64,000 nt of DNA from Euryarchaeota archaeon (GTDB lineage Archaea > Thermoplasmatota > SW-10-69-26 > JACQPN01), in NCBI GenBank assembly GCA_016207515.1, contig JACQPN010000025.1:248001-312000 (forward strand), in the 5' to 3' direction. A program made the position numbers and the translations under genes. The notes under the pieces were generated by a model. It was given only the letters and a program-made list of their open reading frames with translations. It was not told where the DNA came from and did not search any database. The first letter of the stretch is position 1; each line of letters begins with the position of its first letter. Of this stretch, positions 26,177 through 37,200 are shown piece by piece.

Positions 26177-29100
26177 ATGCCAAGACAAAGCGCCCAACGA
26201 CCATCGAACATCCTTGCGGTTGCCGGTACGCGGCCGATCCATTACGCGCTTGTCATGCTCGCCGTTGTCTCGATTCTACTCCCTTGGACTGCTTCGGCGG
26301 GATCACCCGGCAATCCTGAGGTGGTTGACCCCTCTGGCGATGAATTCGACCCGATCCAGAACCAACACGTGGACGCGCCGAACTCCGACGTGTTGAGCGG
26401 CTGGTTCGAGGAAAGGGGCGACGACCGTTTCGAGGTCCACTTCCGGCTGCAGGACATCAACGGGGCGTTCAGGGATGGGACGAACTCGCAGGTGTGGAAC
26501 TTCTACTGGGACGAGCCGGGCGGGCGCTCGTGGCGCGTTTCCGTGTTTCGCGACAGTACCGGCGCCAATCCACCCTTCGCAACACTGGATTCACCCGGCG
26601 ACACCGCGATCAACGTGCTGGCCGCGCCAACGCTTGACCAATCCAAGAACGAGATCGCGGTGACGGTCCCACGAAGCTTCAGCATCGCGATTCCGAATGG
26701 AACGGCGACCGAAACGGCAGTAGTCTGGGAAGACGGCACCACGTTCGTGAACCCGTTGGTGAGAAACCAAGACGGCCTTGGGTCCAGCGGCTGCAGCCCC
26801 TGTAACGAGGTGGACACGACGGCCCCTGGGTCGAGTTTCACGTTCAAGTCGAACCTCTCCTACAACCGCCACGTCACCGTCCGGCCCACCTCAGCAATCG
26901 TCGCCGCCGAGCCCGGCCGGGACACGACTATCTCCTTCACTGCCTCTTCGCCTCCCGGTATTGCGATCGACCTCACGACCGATCTACTTGCGAAACTGAG
27001 CATCGACGGCTGGCGTATCGACGGCAACTCGCTCGGTCTCAGCGTCCTTCCCGGGAAAACATCCTCCCTTGCCTTCACGGTGCATGTCCCGGCGTCGGCG
27101 AAGCCCGGCGAAATGGGATTGCTGACCATCGATGGCGGGGACGTGCCCGTGAGCGTCCTTGTCGTCGTCGGAAAAGACGAGGCGGAGAAGGTGAAAGCGC
27201 TCCAACTCGGTCCGGACTTCTCAAGCACGCCCGCCGCGTCCACTCTTCATCTCGTAGGCGTCACGGTGAATAGCGCCTCGGAACCCGTCGTCCCGGGCGA
27301 TCTCGTGCGGGACGCGCCGAAGGGCACGAATGAGCAGTTGATCGCACGCACGTTCGCGTCGACGGACGCGATCCTTCCCTTCGGGACGTGGCGCACACTC
27401 CCACTGGAGAACGATCTCACGCTGTCGGGACCGCTCGAACTGGCGGTGGACGTGGATTGGACGAACACGCAAGGCACGACACTTCTCGCACTTGTCGGTC
27501 CCGACCCGCTTCCTCTTGACTGGGACGGGATCACGGCGCCCGCCGGTACCGTGAAACTCGTCGGCACGGCCCAGGCGGCGACGAACGCGCGAGCGTTTCT
27601 CAAGGCGAGCGGGACGGCCGACGACTTTTCGCTCGCAAGGGGTGATGCGCTTTCCGTCGCAATCTTCGTGGCGCAATCCCAAGGCACGGGAAGCGTCCAA
27701 CTCCACATCTTCACGCTGGTCTCGGATTCGCGTCTCAATTTCACATACCTCGATAAGACGCTGGCACCCATCGAAGGCGTCGCGCTTCCCGGCGGGAAGA
27801 ACGCCATCTATCTTACGGGCTCCCCGGCGCCGTTGGGGCTTATGACGTACGGCAACGTGACGGGACTCGCGGTCGGGCCAAGTGGCGAGACCGTGCTTTC
27901 CGTGGGTTCGTCGCCGAGAGCCGCCGTCGTAGGCGATTCCTCTAAGAAGCCTGCGAGCGACACGACGAGCGATTCGTTCCTTCGAAGCGACGCGACGGGA
28001 ACCACGAAGAAGATCGCTTTCGACATAGGCGACGACGTGCAATCGGTGAACGTGAGACTCTCCGGCCAACACGCCGCGGTGAGGACGCGCGACACCAATA
28101 TCGACCTCGAAGTGTACCGGTTGGGCGGCACCAACCGCACCATCGTGAAAGCGTCCCGGGCCAACGGACCCGAGGAGAACGTCACGGTGTCGAGGGCGGA
28201 TCTCGAAAAGTTCGGGCGTGGCCCCTACGAGGCGGACGTGATCCTCAAAGCCGTCGGGCCAACGAGCATCTCGCCCACGGTGACGTTCGACATCACCGTC
28301 ACGAAAGGGTTCTCCGAGCATGTCCCGGACGCCCTCGTCGAGAACTGGCTTCTTTGGGATTACTCGGGAGAGCCCGCCGGAAACTACAGCATTTCGGCAC
28401 GGCGCGGCGCTTCGCCTGCCGTCGCTTCGGCGCCGTTCCTTCTCACTTCAATCGGCCCGACCCTTCCCCCCGTGGCCGGATTCGTTTTCTCGCCCATCCT
28501 TCCCGCCGTGGGCGACAGCGTGAACTTCGCCGACGTGTCGGCGGATCCCGATGGCCGCATCGTCTCGTGGTCGTGGGATTTTGGGGACGGCGCGAAAAGC
28601 GACCAGGTGACGCCGACGCACACGTACGCAGCAGCGGGGAACTACCCTGTAGTCCTCGTTGTCACCGACGACTTCGGGGCCGTGTCTTCGGCGTCGGTCC
28701 GCGAAGTCACCATCGTCGCCTCCCAGACCGGCCTGCCGACGGACGGCATCCCGAGCCAGGGGACGCTCGGCATCTACAAGGATCTCTACGCGAAGGGTCT
28801 CACCCATGTCGAGGCATACACGGACGCATGGCTCGGTAGCGAGATCTCAGGCGCGCCAGGAAGGGAATACCTTCCGGGGCGAGGGGTTCAAGCCTACGTC
28901 CATGGTACTTCCTTGAACGCCGCGGTCGTCACCACCTGGAACGGCGGAACGCTCTCGCTCACCAATCTCTTGGGCGGCGTCTTGGGCTTCGATCGCGGCG
29001 AGGGCCTGCAATCGCTCGGGGAGGCGCGCGTGCGTTCGCTTCCCCCGAAGAACGTCACCGTGAACGGTGGGCCACAGGAACTCCAGGGGTTTTCCGCCGC

Positions 29101-30484
29101 TCCCCAGCATCACGACGACGCGAACGACGGGCTCTTGATGGTCGAACTTTCGCACCTGCGTGGCACCTTGAACGCGAAGCGTACGCTCACTTTCCTTGAA
29201 GGCACGCTCCACGGAGACGTTAGAAACGTCATCCGTTCCTCGCCCGGCGACACCCTGAACCTCACGACGGAGACCGTCATCACGGCTCCGTCAGGCTCGT
29301 GGCTCGCACACGCATCGGGAGCGACCGTACACACCTTGCGGCTCGTCGACGGCGAGGCTGTGAGCGTCACGTTCGACGCCGGGAACGGTTGGTTCGCGGT
29401 GTATAGGCCGACCGACGTTTCCGTCGCCGGCGTCGTCTTCTCTGGCGATGCTAGGTCGGCGACGGCGACGCTGTCAGGAGCGCTTCTCAGGATACGGACC
29501 GACTACGAAGCCGTCGGATCGCTTCTGTCCGCCCAGTACATCCTCGCTTACGACGTGGCCGACACGGACGCGACGCGCTACGCCGGGGTGATGGAGATCG
29601 CTCACCAGGACGAAGAAGAGATCGGGACCGCGGTCCTTGCAGACGACCGCGCCGCGGCCGTAGGCTGGGCGGGGGCCCGTTCCACGATGGAGGCGGGTGT
29701 GGCCTCGGGGCTTGCCGCGGATTGGACCGCCTTGAACGGGTTCCCGATGGAATGGGACCTCCGGGTCGAGGCCCCTTCGACGCAAGGCGGAGAGGCCGTG
29801 CGTCTCATACTTCCGGCCCACGTGCTCGCGGACGGTTCCGTGGCTTTCACCATCGACGGCGCCGAGTTGTCGCTTTCGAAGATCGCGGCGATGAGCGACG
29901 ACGTGACGCTTGTCGCGCTGGCGCCGATCGACCATTTCAGCGTCCGTAGCGTACAGGTCCGAAGCGTCGTGCCGGGCCTCGCGCCCATCTTCCTGTGGGC
30001 GACGTTGGGCCTTGGCGCGATCGTGAGCGCCGAAGCGCTGGTCCTGGCCCGACAGGCACTTGGCGGTGGCGCCGCGGCGCGCGGCACGGAACGGTTCGGC
30101 GCCGGCACTCAAAGCGCGGCGGTGAGGCGGGCGCTCGGATACGCGCCCGACGACGAGGGACCATCCGGTTCCGGCGAGACGCGCGAGGTGAAAGGCATCA
30201 TCGCGGGGGACCGGGAACGAATGACTAGCGACCGGTTGCCGTCGGGCGCTCAAAGCGACGCCGTGCGAAAGGCGCTTGGGATGGACGCGGAGACACAGGC
30301 CGCGAAGGCAGCGCTCCTTGCGAAGCTCGCGGGGCCCGCGGCACCCTCGGGACCCAAGGGGCCAGACCTTCGACCGGCGGAAGCGAAATGCTCTCGTTGC
30401 GGTCAACCCGTCGCCTTCGCCAAGGACGCTGGGTCCGCAACGTGCGCCGCCTGCGGCGCGATGAACACGAGGCGAGAGACATGA
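26177..30484 (+). CDS. Large surface protein: PKD domain, shared stalk, one membrane helix, cytosolic zinc ribbon
   Basis: From ATG 26177 the protein has 1435 residues: signal peptide (about 20-42), a module shared with the previous gene (45-220, with GCSPC), beta-rich domains, and a PKD domain at about 765-850 (DGRIVSWSWDFGDG ... HTYAAAGNYPVVLVVTD). The family stalk module follows at about 870-1260 (LEGTLHGDVR, YILAYDVAD, IDHFSVRSVQV), then one membrane helix (about 1265-1290). The cytosolic tail has two copies of a QSxAVRxALG motif and a terminal zinc ribbon (CSRC, CAAC). The open frame extends upstream into the previous gene; ATG 26177, 4 bases after that stop, is the sensible start. It overlaps the next gene by ATGA. 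Confidence 0.85.
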   Translation: MPRQSAQRPSNILAVAGTRPIHYALVMLAVVSILLPWTASAGSPGNPEVVDPSGDEFDPIQNQHVDAPNSDVLSGWFEERGDDRFEVHFRLQDINGAFRDGTNSQVWNFYWDEPGGRSWRVSVFRDSTGANPPFATLDSPGDTAINVLAAPTLDQSKNEIAVTVPRSFSIAIPNGTATETAVVWEDGTTFVNPLVRNQDGLGSSGCSPCNEVDTTAPGSSFTFKSNLSYNRHVTVRPTSAIVAAEPGRDTTISFTASSPPGIAIDLTTDLLAKLSIDGWRIDGNSLGLSVLPGKTSSLAFTVHVPASAKPGEMGLLTIDGGDVPVSVLVVVGKDEAEKVKALQLGPDFSSTPAASTLHLVGVTVNSASEPVVPGDLVRDAPKGTNEQLIARTFASTDAILPFGTWRTLPLENDLTLSGPLELAVDVDWTNTQGTTLLALVGPDPLPLDWDGITAPAGTVKLVGTAQAATNARAFLKASGTADDFSLARGDALSVAIFVAQSQGTGSVQLHIFTLVSDSRLNFTYLDKTLAPIEGVALPGGKNAIYLTGSPAPLGLMTYGNVTGLAVGPSGETVLSVGSSPRAAVVGDSSKKPASDTTSDSFLRSDATGTTKKIAFDIGDDVQSVNVRLSGQHAAVRTRDTNIDLEVYRLGGTNRTIVKASRANGPEENVTVSRADLEKFGRGPYEADVILKAVGPTSISPTVTFDITVTKGFSEHVPDALVENWLLWDYSGEPAGNYSISARRGASPAVASAPFLLTSIGPTLPPVAGFVFSPILPAVGDSVNFADVSADPDGRIVSWSWDFGDGAKSDQVTPTHTYAAAGNYPVVLVVTDDFGAVSSASVREVTIVASQTGLPTDGIPSQGTLGIYKDLYAKGLTHVEAYTDAWLGSEISGAPGREYLPGRGVQAYVHGTSLNAAVVTTWNGGTLSLTNLLGGVLGFDRGEGLQSLGEARVRSLPPKNVTVNGGPQELQGFSAAPQHHDDANDGLLMVELSHLRGTLNAKRTLTFLEGTLHGDVRNVIRSSPGDTLNLTTETVITAPSGSWLAHASGATVHTLRLVDGEAVSVTFDAGNGWFAVYRPTDVSVAGVVFSGDARSATATLSGALLRIRTDYEAVGSLLSAQYILAYDVADTDATRYAGVMEIAHQDEEEIGTAVLADDRAAAVGWAGARSTMEAGVASGLAADWTALNGFPMEWDLRVEAPSTQGGEAVRLILPAHVLADGSVAFTIDGAELSLSKIAAMSDDVTLVALAPIDHFSVRSVQVRSVVPGLAPIFLWATLGLGAIVSAEALVLARQALGGGAAARGTERFGAGTQSAAVRRALGYAPDDEGPSGSGETREVKGIIAGDRERMTSDRLPSGAQSDAVRKALGMDAETQAAKAALLAKLAGPAAPSGPKGPDLRPAEAKCSRCGQPVAFAKDAGSATCAACGAMNTRRET

Positions 30485-32091
30485 TGAAAAGGATCTCGGT
30501 AGGCCAGGCACTGCTCGTTGCGTCCTTGTTGATCGCGACGCCGATCGTCGCGTTGGGCGCCACGTGGGTGTCGTGGGATGAGGAAAGAGACGCCCTCGCG
30601 CACCATTCATTCCCGTCGGCCGGCGCCGATGACGATTCCGTTTGGACGGCAGTTGGAGAGTCGCGCGCCTCGGCCGAGAACGGCGTGGTGGCGCGGGAAG
30701 GCGCGGCGGTTGTCGACGTGACTTTGCCGCGCGTATCCTCTATTGACGATTCGGCGCCAGGATTGAAAACTGGCGGCACTTACGCAAGCGCGGGCTCGGC
30801 GACCGTCACGCGCACGCTCACGCTTCTCGAGGGGACCTCGCACGCAGACATCCGCACCAAGTTGGCAAGTTCGCCCGGGCCCCCGTTGGAACTGGTCACC
30901 GAAGTGAAGCTTTGGGCACCCGAAGACGCACGCGTCGCCTATGGGGATGCGACGGGGTCCAAAGATGTGTTACTCGACCCGCTTACCCCTACGACCCTCG
31001 ATTTCGCCGCGAAGAGCGCTTGGGTGGCCGTCTTTGATCCCTCGACGAGAACCACCGCGGGGGTCGTCCTCGCCGGTCCAATGGAACGGGTGGCACTGCG
31101 TCTCGTAGACAACGGACTGTCGGTCACAACGACGTGGCGCGGTGTCGGCTCCCTCGTAGGCGCCGAGTACCTGACCGCGACGGACACAGTCGCTGCGGAA
31201 CAGCCGTTTGAAGCGCTCTCCCGATTGGCCGAGCGCGAGCGCTCGGAAGTCGGCACGGCGTTCCTCGGCGACGGCTACACTGCGGCCGTCTCGTGGCGGT
31301 CAAGCGATGCCGAGGTGACGACCGGCGCCTCGTCGACCACGACCGATTTCGTGGACAGCCTCGGCGGCGAAGCGCGCTCATGGATGCTCTCCATTTCCGC
31401 CGACGCGGGTAACGGGGGCAAGGCGATGCGTTTCGTCGTCCCCCAACGACTGGCGGACGGGTTGGTGCCATCTGCGACGCTCGATGGGGAACCTGTGGGC
31501 CTTGAGCGCGCCGCCGAATCGCGAGGAAACGCCTCCTTCACGCTAGTCATCCCGCACTTCAGCCTTCGCACCGTACAGATCAAGTCCGTGACCCCCGGGG
31601 TGCCGCCCATCTTCATGTGGCTCACCATCGGCCTCGGCACGGTCGCGACCGGTGGCGGCATCGCGATCGGGAGCAGGATGCTAAAGTCGAAGGCGGCGCG
31701 CCTTGGGATCGGCGAGGCGGCGGCTGGCGGCGGGGGCGGAGGTTTCACGGGACCGCGTAGCGCCGCCGTCCAACGTGCGCTCGGCAGCGCCGACCAGCTT
31801 GGAGGCGGCGGCCCCGCGGAGGGCGCCCTGAAGAGCGAGGCGGCAAGGAGAGCGATGGCCTCGGAGGCCGTGATGAAAGCCGGGCTGGACGAGTCCACGC
31901 AGGCGGCGTTGAGGAACGAACTGCTCATGAAACTGGGAGCACCCGGTTCGACGACGAAGCGATCCGGAACGGCCGCCCGGTCCCATTACGCGCGCTGCGT
32001 CCAGTGCACGAAGCCCATCCGGTTCGACCCCGGGCAGGCGTCCTTGAAGTGCCCGAATTGCGGACGCGAAAACTTGAATGAAATGACGTGA
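30481..32091 (+). CDS. Surface protein with shared stalk, membrane helix and cytosolic zinc ribbon
   Basis: This 536-residue protein starts at ATG 30481, overlapping the stop of the previous gene. Signal peptide about 1-28 (ending VALG), then almost only the family stalk module: LTLLEGTSHADIRT, AGVVLAGPMERV, EVGTAFLGDG and IPHFSLRTVQIKSVTPG. The membrane helix is at about 372-395. The tail has RSAAVQRALG and related repeats (KSEAARRAM), a Gly-rich spacer and a zinc ribbon (CVQC, CPNC) ending NLNEMT. It looks like a minimal member of the family, with little besides the stalk. Confidence 0.85.
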   Translation: MMKRISVGQALLVASLLIATPIVALGATWVSWDEERDALAHHSFPSAGADDDSVWTAVGESRASAENGVVAREGAAVVDVTLPRVSSIDDSAPGLKTGGTYASAGSATVTRTLTLLEGTSHADIRTKLASSPGPPLELVTEVKLWAPEDARVAYGDATGSKDVLLDPLTPTTLDFAAKSAWVAVFDPSTRTTAGVVLAGPMERVALRLVDNGLSVTTTWRGVGSLVGAEYLTATDTVAAEQPFEALSRLAERERSEVGTAFLGDGYTAAVSWRSSDAEVTTGASSTTTDFVDSLGGEARSWMLSISADAGNGGKAMRFVVPQRLADGLVPSATLDGEPVGLERAAESRGNASFTLVIPHFSLRTVQIKSVTPGVPPIFMWLTIGLGTVATGGGIAIGSRMLKSKAARLGIGEAAAGGGGGGFTGPRSAAVQRALGSADQLGGGGPAEGALKSEAARRAMASEAVMKAGLDESTQAALRNELLMKLGAPGSTTKRSGTAARSHYARCVQCTKPIRFDPGQASLKCPNCGRENLNEMT

Positions 32092-32308
32092 TGCAAAACG
32101 GCACCTGCCGGAACAACGACTGGTGGACCGCGGCCTTGCCGCCGAACCCCGGCGTCGGGGCCGCGGACCGGTCCTTGCGGGCGGCAGATCATCGCCGGGT
32201 CGACCCCCGAGGGACACAAAAGTCGACCGCACCCATCCACCACTCTTTTATGCCATTACACCGATGGAGCGCGAGATCATGGGCCCAAGGTCAGGGGGAC
32301 ACTGACGT

Positions 32309-32704
32309 TTGACACGTTACCTGGTCGGCAAGGGCAGCCTTTCGATCCGAAAGACGTCGAGGGGCGCCTTGGATTCCGTCGAGCATGAAGAGGCCGCGGT
32401 CGCCGAGGCCGGCGACGCGACGGACGCTGTCGCGCGGCTCATCCGACCGGATCCGAAGGTCGTGTTCCTTGACAGGATATCGCCGGGCGAAGCGGACGGC
32501 GTGGTTTCGAGGCGCGCGATGTCTTCGCAACAGTCCCAGGCGCGCCTCGTCCCGACCACGATCATTCCGCAGGACGACCCGGACGTGCGATCCGCAACGA
32601 CCATCGGCGCGTCCGGCCGACTTATGAAACCGATCCGGCAGGAGGACGCGCGAATGATCCACCACGGCGTCGAGGAAGAGACGAGCGGAGCCGGGCCCAT
32701 ATGA
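32309..32704 (+). CDS. Degenerate CheY-like receiver (pseudo-receiver)
   Basis: The 131 residues align with the CheY at 15975: MTRYLVGKGSLSIRK against GRRYLVVDDSLTIRL, and VVFLDRISPG against VVFMDIEMPR. The acidic pair is replaced by Lys8-Gly9, while Asp55, a Thr (about 83) and Lys107 (LMKPI) remain. Loss of the metal-binding acids means normal phosphorylation is unlikely. The start is TTG with a G-rich sequence upstream. Its stop overlaps the ATG of the next surface-protein gene (ATGA), so it is translationally coupled to a membrane protein with a cytosolic tail. I infer a phosphorylation-independent binding role, or a decaying gene. Confidence 0.7.
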   Translation: MTRYLVGKGSLSIRKTSRGALDSVEHEEAAVAEAGDATDAVARLIRPDPKVVFLDRISPGEADGVVSRRAMSSQQSQARLVPTTIIPQDDPDVRSATTIGASGRLMKPIRQEDARMIHHGVEEETSGAGPI

Positions 32705-34254
32705 TGACCCGCCCCGCCTTGATCGCCGTGCTGTTTTCCCTATCGATGGTCGCGAGCGTAGCGGCCGCCACTTGGACCGGGACTTCCCCCGCTGGCGATA
32801 GGATCGATTTCGACCTCGACCATTCGTCCGTCTCGCGAGACAGCCGTATAGCGACCGTTCGGCTCCCTGAATCCGTTTCGATCGACGGCTCTTCATCAGC
32901 GATCACGGGGGCGCTGTCCCCGGTCGAAGGCGACCATGCGGCCGCCATGACGACGCGAAGCGCCGACCTGACTTTTGGCGTGGGACGTGGCGGATGGACA
33001 GCGACGATCCTCAAGGGCACGCGCCACACGGACTTGCGCCTCAACACCGTCGCGGCCGGCCACGACATCGCGTTCGAGACCGTAGTCACTCTTTCAATCC
33101 CAGGGGCGGCCGAGATCGCTTTCGGTGAAGGAGCCGAAGTGGAATCGCTTGCTTTTGATTCGTTCACCGACGAACACCGGCCCGTTTCCAGCCCGAACAT
33201 GTGGGTAGCACTTCGCGGCGCCGACGGGGGATATGCGTCCGTGGTCCTTGCAGGAGATCTTCGAGACGTTACGGTGTCGCGCGCGGGCAACGCCCTGGCG
33301 GTGACAGCGGGCTGGGCGGGCGAGGACGCCGTGGATGCCGGCCACTACGTTCTCCTTGGACGTGCCTCCGGCGCCGCTCCTTACGACGAAGTCATGGAAC
33401 TCGCCCGGATGGATCGGGAAGAGCTGGGCCTTGCCTACCTTGGGGTCGGCGTGGGTGCGGGCGTTCCATGGGTGAACGGGGCCCGCAGCATAGACGTCGC
33501 CGCGACCACGACCGGATCCGATTGGTGGGAAGCCTTGTGGGGGACGACGAGGGCGTGGACGATCCAGGTCGAAGCGCCGGCCGCTCAGAACGGGAAACTC
33601 CTCAGGGTCATCGTACCCACCGAACTTTCAGGGGAACTCAGTCCGAAAGCGACGATCGACGGCATGCCCGCCGGCCTTGCGTCATCGTCCACGATGGAAG
33701 GGGACGGCACGGATTCCTTCGCGGTCCGGATCCCCCACTTCAGCCTTCGCACTGTACAGATCAAAACAGTGACGCCAGGCGTGCCTCCCGTCTTCATGTG
33801 GCTGACACTCGCGCTGGGCGCCGTCGTGGGCGGCGAGTCGTTCATACTGGCGAGAGGCACGCTTCGATCCCGCGCAGCGGCACGAGGCGCCGCGGGAGGC
33901 TCTTCGGGCGGCGTGGAGCTACGCTCGAAAGCCGCAGCACGCGGCATGGGGCCCGGCGCTGGCGGGGAAGGGCCGCAGACCCCGACGTCGGGGGCTGCGA
34001 GGTCGGAGGCGGTGCGGCGTGCGTTGGGCGAAACGCCGCGGGGCTCGGCCCCTATGGGCGAGACGGGGGATACCGAGTTCAAGAGTTCGCTTCTCAAGAA
34101 ACTACAAGAAGGCACGGGGGGCCCGCCTCAACCCGGGGCACGCGCCCGCTACGCTAGATGCAATGCATGCGCCAGGCCCATAGTCTTCGCGCCAGGCGCG
34201 GCGACCGTCGTATGTCCCCACTGTCAGGCGCAGAACGTGAATTCGGAGACCTGA
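32701..34254 (+). CDS. Surface protein with shared stalk, membrane helix and cytosolic zinc ribbon
   Basis: This 517-residue protein has a signal peptide (about 1-22, ending SVAA), the stalk module (ILKGTRHTDLRL, ASVVLAGDLRDV, MELARMDREELGLAYLG, IPHFSLRTVQIKTVTPG), a membrane helix at about 356-380 and a cytosolic tail with RSEAVRRALG and a zinc ribbon (CNAC, CPHC) ending NVNSET. It is very close in plan to the 30481 product. Translation is coupled to the pseudo-receiver gene before it. Function unknown; the architecture suggests an outside sensor or structural element reporting to a cytosolic partner. Confidence 0.85.
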   Translation: MMTRPALIAVLFSLSMVASVAAATWTGTSPAGDRIDFDLDHSSVSRDSRIATVRLPESVSIDGSSSAITGALSPVEGDHAAAMTTRSADLTFGVGRGGWTATILKGTRHTDLRLNTVAAGHDIAFETVVTLSIPGAAEIAFGEGAEVESLAFDSFTDEHRPVSSPNMWVALRGADGGYASVVLAGDLRDVTVSRAGNALAVTAGWAGEDAVDAGHYVLLGRASGAAPYDEVMELARMDREELGLAYLGVGVGAGVPWVNGARSIDVAATTTGSDWWEALWGTTRAWTIQVEAPAAQNGKLLRVIVPTELSGELSPKATIDGMPAGLASSSTMEGDGTDSFAVRIPHFSLRTVQIKTVTPGVPPVFMWLTLALGAVVGGESFILARGTLRSRAAARGAAGGSSGGVELRSKAAARGMGPGAGGEGPQTPTSGAARSEAVRRALGETPRGSAPMGETGDTEFKSSLLKKLQEGTGGPPQPGARARYARCNACARPIVFAPGAATVVCPHCQAQNVNSET

Positions 34255-34285
34255 AAGGAAAAGCCAGGGAAGGGTTTGGAATGGA

Positions 34286-37200
34286 ATGCGACTCCAACGT
34301 GAACCGGCGAGGTGGCCTCGATTGAGCCCACGTGCCGCCCATGGAGGCCCGCATGGCCACCGGCCGGGTCTTCGCCTCGCCCTGGTCGCCCTTATCGTCC
34401 TCCTCGTTTCCATGCCTCCAATAGGGCCCTTTGATGAGAGCGCGTCCGCCGCGCTAACGTCCGTCTCCGACGCGCGACTCCCGTCCGCCCGGGAGCGCAC
34501 GAGCGCTGTCTTTGATGGTCAATACGCATTCGTCTTCGGAGGCCGCAACGAGGCAGGTTACCTCGACGACATCCTGAAGTACGATTCGGCGACGGGGACC
34601 GTTGTGAAGATGCGGGCCGTCCTTCCGCGTGGACTCGCCGCGACGAGCGCCGTGTGGACGGGCCGGTACGCCTTCATCTTCGGCGGCCTTTCCGGGGAAT
34701 CGACGCAAGGTGCCCTCGAGAAACGCATTTTGCGCTACGATCCCCAATCGGATGCGCTCGCGATCATGGGCGCGACCTTACCGGCCGGGCTTGAAGGGAC
34801 CATGGCCGTCTGGGACGGAAGGCACGCCCACGTGATCGGGGGGCGTACCCTTGGATTGTCCGTGTGGGACCGGATCGTCCGGTACGACCCCGCGCGCGAT
34901 GAGGCGACGCTCGCGAGCGCGAAACTTCCGCGTTCCATCTCCTACGGTAGCGCCGTCTGGGACGGCGATGGGGCGACTGTCTTCGGAGGCGTCGAATCCG
35001 ACCCCGTGACGCGCTTCGAGACGCCGCTTTCCTCCATCTTGCGGTACGACCCGGTGGCGGAGGTCGTGTCCACGCTTACCAACACTCTCCCAAGTGCCCG
35101 CCAATTCGCGTCGGCCGTGTTCGACGGTAGCGACGCCTACGTCTTCGGCGGCCGGAACGCGACGGTCCCGCTTTCCGAGGTCCTACGCATCGGCCCCGCC
35201 GCAACGGACGTCTCCGTGATGGATGTCTCGCTTCCTTCCGACGTCGCCGCGGCCAGTGCCGTCTGGGACGGCGAGAAAGCGACGATCTTTGGCGGTTTCA
35301 CGGAAGGCGCTGCAAACGGCACTCGGCTTCTTCGCCGTAGCATCATCGAGTACGACCCGTCGGGGAGCCCGGCATCGATCGAACGGTCGACGGCGATCGC
35401 GAGCCTCAACGCTACGGGTGCTGCGTCCACGTTCGACTCGTTCATCGAGGGCGCCCGTTCGTTGTCGGTCGACGGGCGCTATCTCGTCTTCACGTCCTAC
35501 GAGCCGACGCTCGTCGCCGGTTCGGACGCTTCCGGCCCGCAAGTCTACCTAAGGGACATGGAAACGGGGCAGAACTTCCTCGTCTCCGCGACCGTCGCGG
35601 GAAAAGCCGGTAATGGCGTCTCGGAGCAGCCCGCGGTGAGTGCCGGCGGACGCTACGTCGTCTTCGTCTCGAACGCAACGGACCTCGTGACGGGTGATTC
35701 GAACGGAAAACGTGACGTGTTCGTCAGGGACATGGCCCAAAGATCCACCTCGCTCGTAAGCGCTTCGGCCGCCGGGTCGCTCGCGGACGGGGATTCCTAC
35801 GAGCCGGTCGTCTCCTCCGAGGGGCAGATCGTGGCCTTCTATTCCTACGCCACCAATCTGGTGCCCGGCGATACGAACAGCATTTCCGACGTGTTCGTCG
35901 TGGACCGCGGCGCGAAGAACGTTTCGCGCATAAGTGTGGGGGCGGGCGGACTGCAATCGGACGGCGGCAGTTTCGCGCCGGCGATCTCGTCCGACGGACG
36001 TTACGTGGCCTTCCGCTCGACGGCGACGAACATCGTCACAGGCCGGTCGAGCAACATCCCCGGCATCTTCGTGACCGACAGGCTCCGAGGGACGACGGCG
36101 CTCGCGAGTGTGGCGACGGACGGGACGCAAGCGAACGATTTCTCGTTCAGGCCGTCGATAAGCGGCGACGGACGCTACGTCGCGTTCGAATCCGACGCCA
36201 CGAACCTCGTGCCGGACGACACCAACCGGGCGCGCGACATCTTCATCCGCGACGCGTCCGCGGGAACGACCCGCCTTGTCACGGTCTCGACGTCGCAGGC
36301 CCAGGCGGATGGGGCCTCGCGTAACGCTGCCATCTCGACCAACGGCCGGATCGTCGCTTTCGAATCGGACGCAAGTAACCTGGTCGGCGTCGACGAGGCT
36401 GGGCTCACGGACGTCTACGTGCGCGACCTCGACAACCTCACCACCGAGGCCGTGAGCGTTTCGACATCGGACGCAACAAGCGACGACGATTCCTCGTTCC
36501 CATCTGTGAGCGGGAACGGCCGCTACGTAGCCTTCACTTCGAAAGCTTCGACGCTCGCGCCCGGGAACGGAGACCACGCAAGGAACGTCTTCATCCGCGA
36601 TCGCAGCGCCCAGGAAGTCGCCTCGTGGCTCACGGCAGCACCCGACGTGCCGGTCCTGACGGTTTCACCCGCGACGGCCGATGGGAAGGAGGGCTGGTAC
36701 CGGACGACGCCGACCGTGACGCTCTCCGGTGGAGCGCGAGAACGGATCATGGTGAGCCTCGACGGCGGATCTTCGACGATGTACGAGGCCCCCCTCACGA
36801 TCGGGGAGGGCTCTCATTCGCTGGTCTTTTACGCCGTGAGCGGGGCCGGTGTGCGTAGTGCTGCGGGGCGTTTCTTCGCCGCGGTGGATTCGGTCGGCCC
36901 ATCGCTGTCGGACGTATCGGTCGAGCCCGAGAGTCCCGTCCAGGGAGCAAAGGCGTTCGTCAATGTATCCGCCTCGGACGCGACTAGCGGCGCCGTGAGG
37001 ATCGAGGGGACCCTGGAATTCAGCGATGCCCTCGGCAAGCAAGCGCGTTCCACCATCGGGCTCGTGACGTCGGACAACGTCTTCTTCTCCGGAGGGTTCG
37101 TCCCCTCCTCGACGGGCCGGCATGTCTTGACGCTCGTCGCCTTCGATGAGGCCGGAAACAGCGGCAATCTCTCGACGACCTTCGATGTGTCGACCGCAGC

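Noticed and set aside
34286-36600. Kelch/PD40 nucleotide repeats as a possible CRISPR or satellite array
   Set aside because: The periodicity is at protein level with diverged DNA; there are no identical repeats with unique spacers.
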